NCBI GenBank assembly: GCA_934773085.1 | Contig: CAKVMU010000001.1 | Coordinates: 1 to 27,468 of the forward strand | Length of the DNA stretch: 27,468 bases | DNA from: an uncultured Candidatus Melainabacteria bacterium | Lineage (GTDB): Bacteria; Cyanobacteriota; Vampirovibrionia; Gastranaerophilales; Gastranaerophilaceae | Reading direction: 5' to 3' | Shown: positions 1 through 6,811 of the stretch, one piece after another | Layout: every line of letters begins with the position of its first letter | Numbering within the stretch: position 1 is the stretch's first letter | Notes under the pieces: generated by a model | Told to the model about the DNA's origin: nothing | The model's input: only the letters and a program-made list of their open reading frames with translations | Database searches by the model: none | Position numbers and translations under genes: made by a program

Positions 1-2
1 TG

Positions 3-638
3 AACAAAGATATTATTGACACAATGGACGACGAAATGAAAAAATTAGCAGAAAAGTGGGGCGCCGTCGGAGTTGATGCAGCAATACACTCTGCAAACCA
101 TATCTATAATGGCAAAGTTTTATCGAAATTGCTTAAAGAGTTCATTGATGATAAAGTTAACATATTTATTTTTCCGGAAGGCAGAATGTGCGGATTCAAG
201 CATCTGGAACCTGAATGGAAGTTTCAAAAAGGAATTGCCGACATAATACGAAAAGCCGTAACAAAGAAAAACAGAGTAAAAGTAGTTCCGCTGGGGTTTG
301 CCTACAAAAAAAACACTGATGCCATCCATATCGGCGAACCATTGTATTTTAAAAAAGATGGAGACCGAGTTTTATTCACCCCCGGAACATTTGATACAAC
401 CGCCAATAATCCGAAATATACAGAGTTTGTAGAAGCCACCAAACCGGAAGATTCCGAAGGTTTTCGTCCTATATTGGAAAACGGTAAAGACGTAAATATA
501 AAAAATTGCAGCGAATTTATAGCAGGAATTCTGTGCGACAACCTTGTTGCCGGAAAAAAACAAGCAGCTGAAAGCATCAAAAATGTCGGTTCCGAAAAAG
601 ACAACAGCACACTGTATGTCATAGAGGACTTAATATGA
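3..638 (+). CDS. PlsC-like acyltransferase, 5' partial
   Basis: The reading frame is already open at base 3 and runs to a TGA at 636-638, so the N-terminus lies outside the window; the ATG at 24 is probably internal. The visible part contains FIFPEGR, which matches the substrate-binding FPEGTR block of glycerophosphate/lysophosphatidate acyltransferases, followed about 35 residues later by VKVVPLGF, which fits the family's hydrophobic block IV. The catalytic HX4D block would be upstream and cannot be checked. If correct, it acylates a (lyso)phospholipid precursor at the membrane. The stop overlaps the ATG of the next gene (ATGA), so the two are probably translationally coupled. The C-terminal ~90 residues match nothing I recognise. 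Moderate confidence in the family, low in the exact substrate. Confidence 0.5.
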   Translation, partial: NKDIIDTMDDEMKKLAEKWGAVGVDAAIHSANHIYNGKVLSKLLKEFIDDKVNIFIFPEGRMCGFKHLEPEWKFQKGIADIIRKAVTKKNRVKVVPLGFAYKKNTDAIHIGEPLYFKKDGDRVLFTPGTFDTTANNPKYTEFVEATKPEDSEGFRPILENGKDVNIKNCSEFIAGILCDNLVAGKKQAAESIKNVGSEKDNSTLYVIEDLI

Positions 639-1354
639 TTGTTCAAAAAATCAATACTTATAACAGCGCCATCAGTCCGCAAACTAAAAGCTTATCGCCA
701 ACATTTAAGCAGGTTCATGTCTCAACTATTAAGAAAATAGCACCAAAAGATGCATTAATTGAAAAATTGATTTATTCCTATGTTAATAAAATGAAAAAGT
801 CTTCTTTTTCACAAAACCCTGAAGTTAGGAAAGCTGAAGAAAAATTGGCGGAATTGGGCATAAATACCAGATTTCATAACAATAAAAAACTCGCAGAATA
901 CGCCATTGGCGCAATTGAATGCTTACATAAACACAACATTGAAGCTCCGCACAACATAATCTTTACATCACCTTTTTGGGTTAAAACCGGAATTTCAATA
1001 TGGTCAAGAACATTTCCACAAAAAGAAGCTCCAATAATATTATCAAATAAAATCTACGAGAACACACCAAACAATAAAAATCTTTCCTCCAGCCATCCTT
1101 ATCATACTTTTTTCCATGAAACAGGACATTGGTTGCATTTTAACAATGGATTAAATATCCAAAAGAATTATAAAACTTGGCAAAAATATGCTAATCCGGA
1201 AAGAATTGCGAACATTGTATCCAAAAGAGCTACTGATTTAGAAGACGGAAGTGAATTTTGCGCAGAAGTCTTTGCCGGCATAATGAGTGGCAAAGACTTC
1301 CCAAATGATATTTTACTTCTTCTTGAAAAACTAAATTTCCCTAAAATCTTGTAA
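635..1354 (+). CDS. Small HEXXH metallopeptidase-like protein
   Basis: A 239-residue protein with HETGHWLHF at residues 161-169, a HEXXH zinc-binding motif, and EFCAEVFAG about 45 residues later, where E207 or E211 could be the third zinc ligand as in gluzincin-type folds. There is no signal peptide or membrane segment. The N-terminal ~35 residues look disordered (Ser/Thr/Lys-rich) and resemble the start of the neighbouring convergent gene (M-I-x-x-I-x-x-Y-N pattern). The start ATG overlaps the stop of the upstream acyltransferase-like gene by four bases, indicating one transcript. The stop at 1354 directly abuts the stop of the - strand gene ending at 1355. Substrate unknown; it could be a secreted or host-directed protease, but nothing in the sequence proves export. 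Confidence 0.6.
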   Translation: MIVQKINTYNSAISPQTKSLSPTFKQVHVSTIKKIAPKDALIEKLIYSYVNKMKKSSFSQNPEVRKAEEKLAELGINTRFHNNKKLAEYAIGAIECLHKHNIEAPHNIIFTSPFWVKTGISIWSRTFPQKEAPIILSNKIYENTPNNKNLSSSHPYHTFFHETGHWLHFNNGLNIQKNYKTWQKYANPERIANIVSKRATDLEDGSEFCAEVFAGIMSGKDFPNDILLLLEKLNFPKIL

Positions 1355-1642
1355 CTATGATAAACTACATACATCAGCCGCATCAAGAGAATAAGTTATT
1401 CCGCCTAAAAGACTAGCCATCATTGTTGTATATTGAGGACTTGACGGATTATTAGTTATCTTATCAAAGCGATTTTCAAGCGCTCTGCCCAACTCATCAA
1501 GAGCATCCTCTCTACGTATTGAAGAAGTCAACCCCTTCGGCAACTCATTTTTTGTATTTACAATATTTCTTGCTACTTTTTGTGGCTTAATATTTTTTAC
1601 ACCGTAAAAATTTGTGTTATAACCTTGAATTGCTCTAATCAT
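1355..1642 (-). CDS. Hypothetical 95-residue protein
   Basis: Not recognised. The start is supported by an AAGGAGT Shine-Dalgarno sequence about seven bases before the ATG, and by a promoter-like pair further upstream (TTGCAA at 1699-1704, TATGAT at 1676-1681 on the - strand, 17-bp spacer). A 7-bp inverted repeat (TGATATA/TATATCA, 1658-1679) overlaps the -10 region and could be an operator. The N-terminus has a short motif around FYG at residues 12-14 and resembles that of the metallopeptidase-like gene facing it. There is no signal peptide or transmembrane segment; the middle is charged (DALDELGRALENRF) and probably helical. Confidence 0.55.
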   Translation of the reverse strand: MIRAIQGYNTNFYGVKNIKPQKVARNIVNTKNELPKGLTSSIRREDALDELGRALENRFDKITNNPSSPQYTTMMASLLGGITYSLDAADVCSLS

Positions 1643-1657
1643 TTTATAACTCCTTTA

Positions 1658-1679
1658 TGATATACCTCGCAATATATCA
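1658..1679. promoter_or_regulatory. Inverted repeat overlapping -10 of the 95-residue gene
   Basis: Arms TGATATA (1658-1664) and TATATCA (1673-1679) are exact reverse complements separated by eight bases. They overlap the predicted -10 and start region of the gene at 1355-1642, the usual position of a repressor operator. Function is inferred only from position. Confidence 0.35.
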
Positions 1680-1704
1680 TAATATATCATTATTTATTTT
1701 GCAA
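1676..1704 (-). promoter_or_regulatory. Predicted sigma70-type promoter
   Basis: On the - strand, TTGCAA (1699-1704) and TATGAT (1676-1681) are separated by 17 bases and point at the gene starting at 1642. The predicted start site near 1669 gives a leader of about 25 bases containing the Shine-Dalgarno sequence. Confidence 0.4.
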
Positions 1705-1734
1705 GTTACAGTTAATAAATCTTCAAAAACAATT

Positions 1735-1760
1735 AAAAAAAAAGACCCTTACGGGTCTCT
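1735..1760 (-). terminator. Intrinsic terminator downstream of repeat copy 1
   Basis: On the - strand, a 6-bp stem (AGACCC/GGGTCT) with a 4-base loop is followed by nine T. It lies upstream of the promoter of the 1355-1642 gene and downstream of the terminator of the 1925-2116 gene, so it must end some other - strand transcript. Confidence 0.7.
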
Positions 1761-1803
1761 TTGGAATTAAGAATAGCTGGAAGTATGAAAAAGATTTAAT
1801 AAT
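1761..1803 (-). repeat. 43-bp repeat, copy 1
   Basis: These 43 bases are identical to 11797-11839. In both places the repeat directly abuts an intrinsic terminator hairpin that fires on the - strand, while the hairpin sequences themselves differ. Both lie between genes. This looks like the 3' part of a small RNA present in two copies, or a dispersed element; no coding sequence of useful length is present. Confidence 0.7.
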
Positions 1804-1863
1804 ACAACTATAATAACTCCAATTTATCGTTTTACGCTATCCGATAAGTGACTGATTTATTTT

Positions 1864-1903
1864 GAACATTAAAAAAGGCTGCGGATAACTACAACCCACA
1901 GCC
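1864..1903 (-). terminator. Terminator after the rpsF-ssb-rpsR cluster
   Basis: On the - strand, an 8-bp GC-rich stem (GGCTGTGG/CCGCAGCC, one G-T pair) is followed by six T. It sits about 20 bases after the stop of the 63-residue gene and probably ends the ribosomal-protein transcript. Confidence 0.7.
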
Positions 1904-1924
1904 TGTCAATATTATAGACAAAAT

Positions 1925-2116
1925 CTATTTTTTAGCATCGTCTTTGATAACAATTAAATTATTGATAATCTTCATGACGCATGTCGGAAAAACAACTTCC
2001 GAAAGACCATTTGCAATACTGATTATGCTTCCGGCTTTAAGAGTAACGTCTTCGCCTCTATACTGGAATGTGTAATCATCTTTTCTGTCTGATCTGATAG
2101 TGATTTTGTTGTCCAT
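1925..2116 (-). CDS. Hypothetical 63-residue protein
   Basis: Not recognised. The start has a GGATG Shine-Dalgarno sequence about seven bases upstream. The protein alternates charged and hydrophobic stretches (DYTFQYRGEDVTLKAGSII, then VMKIINNLIVIK), suggesting a small beta-barrel or SH3-like fold, without signal peptide or cysteine motif. It is the last gene before the terminator at 1864-1903, behind rpsR, separated from it by a hairpin at 2163-2201. Confidence 0.5.
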   Translation of the reverse strand: MDNKITIRSDRKDDYTFQYRGEDVTLKAGSIISIANGLSEVVFPTCVMKIINNLIVIKDDAKK

Positions 2117-2162
2117 AAGTTCATCCTTTTTTAAAATTCTACGTTATTAGGTTTTTTGAAAA

Positions 2163-2201
2163 CATGGGAATGAACGGATGATTCCGCCATTCCCATAATA
2201 C
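2163..2201 (-). terminator. Hairpin after rpsR
   Basis: On the - strand ATGGGAATG pairs with CATTCCCAT (9 bp) and encloses a second short stem (CGGA/TCCG). Only a short T stretch (GTTTTC) follows, so it is a weak terminator or a processing/stability hairpin between rpsR and the small gene at 1925. Confidence 0.5.
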
Positions 2202-2220
2202 TTATACTGACTTTATTTGA

Positions 2221-2454
2221 TTAATCAAATACATAGCTGATAATTGCAGCTTCTCTAGCTCTTTTGATAGCTTTAGCAACCATTCTTTGGTGTTCTGCAC
2301 AGTTACCTGTAACTCTTCTAGGAATGATTTTACCAGCTTCTGTTAAGTATCTTTTCAACTTAGCAGCATCTTTGTAGTCAATGTGATCAACGTGGTCTGC
2401 ACAAAAAGAGCAGGTTTTACGTTTTTTACGATCATTCATATCTTGTTTTGCCAT
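2221..2454 (-). CDS. rpsR: 30S ribosomal protein S18
   Basis: A 77-residue basic protein matching S18 along its length: KKRKTCSFC near the N-terminus, then [46 protein letters not shown], the conserved S18 core (shown in part). S18 binds the 30S platform beside S6. It is third in the widely conserved order rpsF-ssb-rpsR. The gap to ssb is about 70 bases and contains a perfect 12-bp palindrome at 2478-2489. The two Cys in the N-terminal CSFC are of the type that can bind zinc. Confidence 0.95.
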   Translation of the reverse strand: MAKQDMNDRKKRKTCSFCADHVDHIDYKDAAKLKRYLTEAGKIIPRRVTGNCAEHQRMVAKAIKRAREAAIISYVFD

Positions 2455-2523
2455 TTTTCTAATTTGCCTTTCTAGCCTGTAATATTACAAAATATAATTA
2501 ACCCAACGTTCCAGAGATAAACC

Positions 2524-2922
2524 TTAGAACGGGATTTCGTCTTCTCCGATTAATTCATCAGAGAATTCTTCCTGTGAAAACTTCACAATGTCTTTGTCTG
2601 ATGCTGATGACACAGCCGCCGGAGCACCTGCACCCATCATTTCGATTGTATTTGCATCAATCTCAAAGATTCTTCTTTCAGCACCTGTGTCACTTTTTAC
2701 AGTCGTAATCTGAAGTCTGCCTTCAACAAGAACTCTGTCATCTTTTGAAATACCTGATACAACTTCATCCAGAGCAGCTCTTCTTACAACAACTCTGATT
2801 AACATTTCTTCTCTGTCACCAATGTTCAAAACAAATGATGAAACAGGAACATTGTTTTGTGTAAAACGTTTTTCTGGTGCTCTAAAAACCGAGCCGGTTA
2901 CAACTGCTTTAGCTAATGACAT
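2524..2922 (-). CDS. ssb: Single-stranded DNA-binding protein
   Basis: A 132-residue protein with an N-terminal OB-fold (about residues 1-95: MSLAKAVVTGSVFRAPEKRF, later VEGRLQITTVKSDTGAERRIFEI), a short flexible linker, and the acidic DEIPF tail that recruits replication and repair partners. It coats single-stranded DNA during replication and repair. It lies between rpsF (10-base gap) and rpsR, the common arrangement. It is shorter than many SSBs because the linker is short, but both functional ends are intact. Confidence 0.93.
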   Translation of the reverse strand: MSLAKAVVTGSVFRAPEKRFTQNNVPVSSFVLNIGDREEMLIRVVVRRAALDEVVSGISKDDRVLVEGRLQITTVKSDTGAERRIFEIDANTIEMMGAGAPAAVSSASDKDIVKFSQEEFSDELIGEDEIPF

Positions 2923-2932
2923 AAACTACCTC

Positions 2933-3235
2933 TTAAACCGTTTGAACTTTCTTAGAAACTTCCATAAACATAAATCTTAAAACATTTTCATTAAGTTTAA
3001 GGTTTCTTTTGAATTCAACAACTGATTCAGCCGGAATTGATAAAATAGTTGTAGCGAAGAATCCATCTCTGTATCCTTGTACATCATAAGCCAATTTTTT
3101 ACGTCCCATTTTGTCAACTGACGCTACAGAACCATTATATGACTTAACTTCTTCTGAAATTTTGTCCAAAGCTTTGTCTAATTCTTCTGAATCAAGACTT
3201 GGCTTGAAAACTGTAAGTAATTCATAATTTTTCAT
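2933..3235 (-). CDS. rpsF: 30S ribosomal protein S6
   Basis: A 100-residue S6 protein: KNYELLTVFKP at the N-terminus, the GRKKLAYDV core and RNLKLNENVLRFMFM near the end are family hallmarks. S6 pairs with S18 on the 30S platform. Two Met codons compete: the ATG at 3241 is only two bases from the AGGAG, whereas the ATG at 3235 is eight bases away and gives MKNYELL, so 3235 is chosen. It is the first gene of the rpsF-ssb-rpsR cluster. No typical S6:S18 leader RNA is evident in the short upstream gap. Confidence 0.94.
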   Translation of the reverse strand: MKNYELLTVFKPSLDSEELDKALDKISEEVKSYNGSVASVDKMGRKKLAYDVQGYRDGFFATTILSIPAESVVEFKRNLKLNENVLRFMFMEVSKKVQTV

Positions 3236-3257
3236 AAACATTTCTCCTTATAGAATC

Positions 3258-3285
3258 ATGCTAACATGAACAGGGGTTAATGCAA
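3258..3285 (-). promoter_or_regulatory. Weak candidate promoter for rpsF
   Basis: On the - strand TTGCAT (3280-3285) and TAGCAT (3258-3263) are 16 bases apart, 20-25 bases before the rpsF Shine-Dalgarno sequence. The -10 match is poor. No terminator is visible after the upstream HAD gene, so read-through is also possible. Confidence 0.3.
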
Positions 3286-3310
3286 GTAGAAATAATAAAA
3301 AATAGAAATC

Positions 3311-3790
3311 TTACCAATTTCTGATTGTACTTCTTTCCAATGCTCTTACAAATCTTGTTTGAATATTTTCTTTCGGATTAATCGAATCGACAAGAATAGT
3401 TTTACATCCCAAAAGTTTTCCCGCAAGAATATCCGTCAAAGGTCTATCACCGACCATAACCGCCGCTTCCGGCTCAACACCTATTTCCTCAAGAAAAGCT
3501 TTCATTATCTTAGGATTCGGCTTATCTGCTCTGCCTATAACTCTACAAGGAGCAAGGCGGGAAGCATTTTCAATATACTCATCTCTTTTATTATTAGAAA
3601 TTATTGCAACCTCAAAATCATCAAGAAAACCGTTAAACCAAGCTAACGTTTCCGGAAGAAAAGTCGCTGACTTGGATACCATAACAGTGCTATCAAGGTC
3701 AAACATAATACATTTTATGCCCTGAGATTTCAGTTCATTAAAATCAATTTCATAAACATTTTTCAGATTGTAATCCGGTTTTAAAAACAT
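3311..3790 (-). CDS. YqeG family HAD-type phosphatase
   Basis: A 159-residue HAD-superfamily protein. Motif I is FDLDST (nucleophile D31, general acid D33), motif II is within IISNN, a conserved Lys lies in KPNPK, and motif III is VGDRPLTDI. Length and motif spacing match the YqeG/PGPP1 group (HAD IIIA), some of which dephosphorylate phosphatidylglycerophosphate; the substrate here is not shown. The start ATG lies only two bases after the stop of the broken U32 gene, with GGAT upstream, so it is the last gene of the operon starting at 6713 and its expression may depend on that broken gene being translated. Confidence 0.85.
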   Translation of the reverse strand: MFLKPDYNLKNVYEIDFNELKSQGIKCIMFDLDSTVMVSKSATFLPETLAWFNGFLDDFEVAIISNNKRDEYIENASRLAPCRVIGRADKPNPKIMKAFLEEIGVEPEAAVMVGDRPLTDILAGKLLGCKTILVDSINPKENIQTRFVRALERSTIRNW

Positions 3791-3792
3791 AT

Positions 3793-5073
3793 TTATCCTT
3801 TAATTCCGACAGTTCTTGCCATTGCATATTCGTATTCTTGTGGAGCTCTCGCAAATTTTACATACAAATCGTCATTTGTATTTGCCAACTCAAGACCTTC
3901 ACCTTTCAAGGTTTTAATCTCAGTTACTTGCGTAACATATTTTTCTGATGGCGAAATAATCTCTATATCTTCATTCTTATAAAACTTATTCTTAATCTTA
4001 ATTCTGTACCAATCACCCTCAGAATCTTCAACCATATTGTCAATCAGTCCGTCAGAAACACACTTAGCTCTGCCGGAAATCTCGCACAAGAAATCCGCAC
4101 CTGCTAAACCTTTTGAAATATCATAGCTATAACCGTCTTTCGGATAACCTTCGCCCAAATAGAATCCCGTTGTATATCCACGGTTACCTACCTTCAACAA
4201 TTCTTCAAAGTATGGTTCCATATCTGCATCCGGATTTTTCATAACTGCGTCAATCGCCTCTCTGTAAGCCTTTGCTGTCGCAGATACGTAATACAAACTT
4301 TTTGTTCTTCCCTCGACTTTAAACGAATCTATTCATGCATTTATCATTTCTTTCAAATGCTTAACCAAGCACAAATCTTTAGTAGAAAGAATGTGAGTAC
4401 CTTTTTCATCTTGAACAATTTCCTGATACTGCCCTGGACGAGTTTCCTCAACAAGTTTATAGCTCCATCGGCAAGGCTGCGAACAATTTCCAGAGTTTGC
4501 TTTTCTTTCTCCGTTTGTCATATAGTCACTCAAAAGACATCTTCCGGAGAATGAAACGCATTGAGCGCCATGGATAAAACATTCCAATTCCATTTCCGGA
4601 ACTTTTTGTTTTATTTCCGCAACATCTCTGATTGGAAGTTCTCTGGCGAGAATTGCTCTTGTAGCACCCATATCTTGCCAAAAACGCACCGCTTCATAGT
4701 TTAAAATATTTGCTTGTGTGCTGACATGGATATCAGTATTCGGCATATATTTTTGCGCCAAGCGCATTATGCCAACATCACTGATAATAAGCGCATCCGG
4801 ATTTGAATCAACAATTCTGTCCATTGCAGCTTCAAGATTTTTTATATCGCTGTTAAATCCAAATATATTCAAGGTTAAATAGGCTTTTGCACCCATTTTC
4901 CTTGCCGTATCAATTGCGAATTTTAGATTTTCCAATGTGATAAGTTCGCCCTTTCTCATTGCTCGCAAACTAAAGTCCACAACTCCTAGATACACAGCAT
5001 CTGCGCCATATTTAACAGCGTATTTAAGTTTTTCAATATTGCCCGCAGGCATCAATAATTCCGGTTTATTCAT
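3793..5073 (-). pseudogene. trhP: U32 peptidase-family gene (TrhP-like) broken by an in-frame TGA
   Basis: The two halves of one U32 protein sit in the same frame, separated by a single TGA at 4333-4335. The N-terminal half (246 residues) has the U32 barrel start (ELLMPAG, ADAVYLG) and the cysteine-bearing SGRCLLSDY...CSQPCRW signature; it ends STKDLCLVKHLKEMINA. After the TGA the frame continues IDSFKVEGRTKSLYYVS, where relatives normally read AGIDSFKIEGRMKS, so the TGA replaces a conserved Gly codon (GGA to TGA is one change). Total length, 426 codons, fits an intact gene. Relatives (TrhP/YrrO/YegQ) take part in tRNA wobble-uridine hydroxylation. Downstream translation has only TTG codons to restart on. 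A true nonsense mutation, a sequencing error or read-through are all possible. Confidence 0.85.
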
Positions 5074-5085
5074 AAGTAGATATTA

Positions 5086-6396
5086 TCACAAAGAAACTTC
5101 TATCTCAAAACTCCTCTTCCAAGGATAAGTATACTTGATTAAAGACGTCTTTGTATGAGCAAAAACCTTTGATAACTCCTCTTCAAACGGTTTCATTTTT
5201 TCTTTGATTCCTGGAGTCTCTCCGTTCTCACGTATATTCGCTTGATAAGCCCAATCATCCAAAAATCTTACCATCTGCAATTTTTCAAAAGCGTTGTTAT
5301 TATACTTATTCGCCTGCCATTTAACTTTTACACCTGCTAACAAGCTACCCAACGTATTTGCGGATGTATTCCAACCTGCATAACCATAAAAATTGTCATC
5401 CAACTTTGGTAAAATTTGTTTAACAAAATCGTTGTCCGCACCGTTAGCGTACCTTACATCTGCTATTGCATAAGGTTTTTGAGGAAGTAAAAATTCACAA
5501 TGAGTCCATTTTGCTGTTGACCAGCCCATCACATGTTCGCCCTGTTTTTCAACAAAATTGTTAACCACCAAGACCAAGTCAGCATCTTCTTCTTTTAAAA
5601 CCCTGTTAAAGCCGCCTAATTCCAATTGACCGTTGACTGAATCTTCTATAGAAACGTCCTCGTAATTAGAGATTCTGTTCTTGAATTCAGGCTCAGTAAA
5701 CTCTACATAGACATTAATATCTTTTTTTATCGCACGAGAGAGCAAACTCAAAGGTATTTCATCCGCACCGGTTTTTGTAATCCCCCCCATACGTTCCAAT
5801 TCTCTTGCCTCATCAACATTAAAACCTTTTTCAGCGCAATCATCTTTTGAGAAAATAAGAGTGTCAAACAAGCCTTCTTTTTGCCAAGATAAATACATTT
5901 TATTTATCTCGAAATTGCGCTTTCTTGTAGCCAAGTAATCCTCTAATATTTCACTCGGAACATCAGTTTCGCCACCACCGTTAAAAGAATACGCAAAGAT
6001 TTTTTTACCGTATTGTGACCAATACTCTTTTTCTTCTTCATTACAATTATTGTTTGAAATTCTCATAATGCTTGAAAAAGCGTAAACTCTTTTACCTTCA
6101 AGAAACGGTTTAAATCTGCTCAAGCGAGCTTTGATTTCACCCAAAGACTCTTTCCCCCGTCTGGACGGAATCAAACCTCCATAAGCAAGCGTATCCAGAG
6201 ATACAACCACACAGTCAGTCTTCGGTATCGTTTCAAGCCAATTCAATATGCCGTCAATGTCAGAAATTTTATTCAAATCTCCCAACATTTTTCTTGGCGG
6301 AATAAATAATTCAATATCAGAATCTATCTCACAAATCTGTTCTGCAAGTGTGTAACACACAGGACGATTATCAATCGGAATAAAACAAATTTTCAT
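5086..6396 (-). CDS. DUF4127 family protein
   Basis: A 436-residue protein that matches DUF4127 from its first residues: FIPIDNRPVCYTLAEQI, then PPRKMLGD, then the diagnostic SLDTLAYGGLIPSRR around residues 66-80. The family has no established biochemical role; its N-terminal pattern recalls alpha/beta metal- or sugar-phosphate-binding folds, but this is only an impression. It is somewhat shorter than the ~500 residues common in the family. There is no signal peptide. It lies 8 bases after the small anchored protein and 12 bases before the U32 gene, so it is in the middle of an operon. The stop is a tandem TGA-TAA. Confidence 0.8.
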   Translation of the reverse strand: MKICFIPIDNRPVCYTLAEQICEIDSDIELFIPPRKMLGDLNKISDIDGILNWLETIPKTDCVVVSLDTLAYGGLIPSRRGKESLGEIKARLSRFKPFLEGKRVYAFSSIMRISNNNCNEEEKEYWSQYGKKIFAYSFNGGGETDVPSEILEDYLATRKRNFEINKMYLSWQKEGLFDTLIFSKDDCAEKGFNVDEARELERMGGITKTGADEIPLSLLSRAIKKDINVYVEFTEPEFKNRISNYEDVSIEDSVNGQLELGGFNRVLKEEDADLVLVVNNFVEKQGEHVMGWSTAKWTHCEFLLPQKPYAIADVRYANGADNDFVKQILPKLDDNFYGYAGWNTSANTLGSLLAGVKVKWQANKYNNNAFEKLQMVRFLDDWAYQANIRENGETPGIKEKMKPFEEELSKVFAHTKTSLIKYTYPWKRSFEIEVSL

Positions 6397-6404
6397 AAAA
6401 ACAA

Positions 6405-6713
6405 TTACCTTCTTTTCGCAGCATTTTTAATGCTGTCTCTTACCATATTTGCACCTTCCCAGTAAGCTTTTTGAGCAATACTATCAAGCTTTATGGAATC
6501 CTGCATTGCATTATATTCCTTTAACCACACAGAATACGAATCGGACATTCCGGATGTTGAGGCGATTTTCTCTTTTAAGCTTTGATATCTTGAAACATCA
6601 CGTTTTTGTATAATTTCCTTCAAATCGTCACGTTTTTTGTTCGTTTCTACAATACCTGAACAAAAACTAACACCTAATAAAGCAACCCCTAAATACAAAA
6701 GTTTATTGGACAT
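6405..6713 (-). CDS. Small membrane-anchored hypothetical protein
   Basis: A 102-residue protein with a hydrophobic N-terminal segment (residues 4-19, KLLYLGVALLGVSFCSG) acting as a signal anchor or an imperfect lipoprotein signal: a Cys follows VSF, but F at -1 is not canonical. The remainder is hydrophilic, charged and probably helical (KKRDDLKEIIQKRDV). The start has a GGAGGG Shine-Dalgarno sequence four bases upstream. It is first in the run toward DUF4127, U32 and YqeG. Family not recognised. Confidence 0.55.
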   Translation of the reverse strand: MSNKLLYLGVALLGVSFCSGIVETNKKRDDLKEIIQKRDVSRYQSLKEKIASTSGMSDSYSVWLKEYNAMQDSIKLDSIAQKAYWEGANMVRDSIKNAAKRR

Positions 6714-6740
6714 ACACCCTCCATAGAAAAATTATATATA

Positions 6741-6778
6741 AAAATAGAAAGACACTCAAGTTTGAGCCTCAAGTGTCG
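6741..6778 (-). terminator. Terminator after the AMIN-like gene
   Basis: On the - strand a hairpin closed by GACACT/AGTGTC is followed by a T-rich tract (TTTCTATTTTT). It lies about 35 bases after the stop at 6812 and separates that gene from the operon starting at 6713. Confidence 0.6.
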
Positions 6779-6811
6779 GTAACATAGTATAGTTTTATAA
6801 AAAGATTGTTG

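Noticed and set aside
3236..3310. S6:S18-binding leader RNA before rpsF
   Set aside because: The leader is short and no hairpin with the expected bulge is visible.
4333..4335. Genome-wide UGA-to-Gly recoding or selenocysteine
   Set aside because: TGA serves as the stop of zupT and of the first gene, only one internal TGA is seen in 27 kb, and the site is Gly, not Cys, in relatives; no selenocysteine hairpin is evident.
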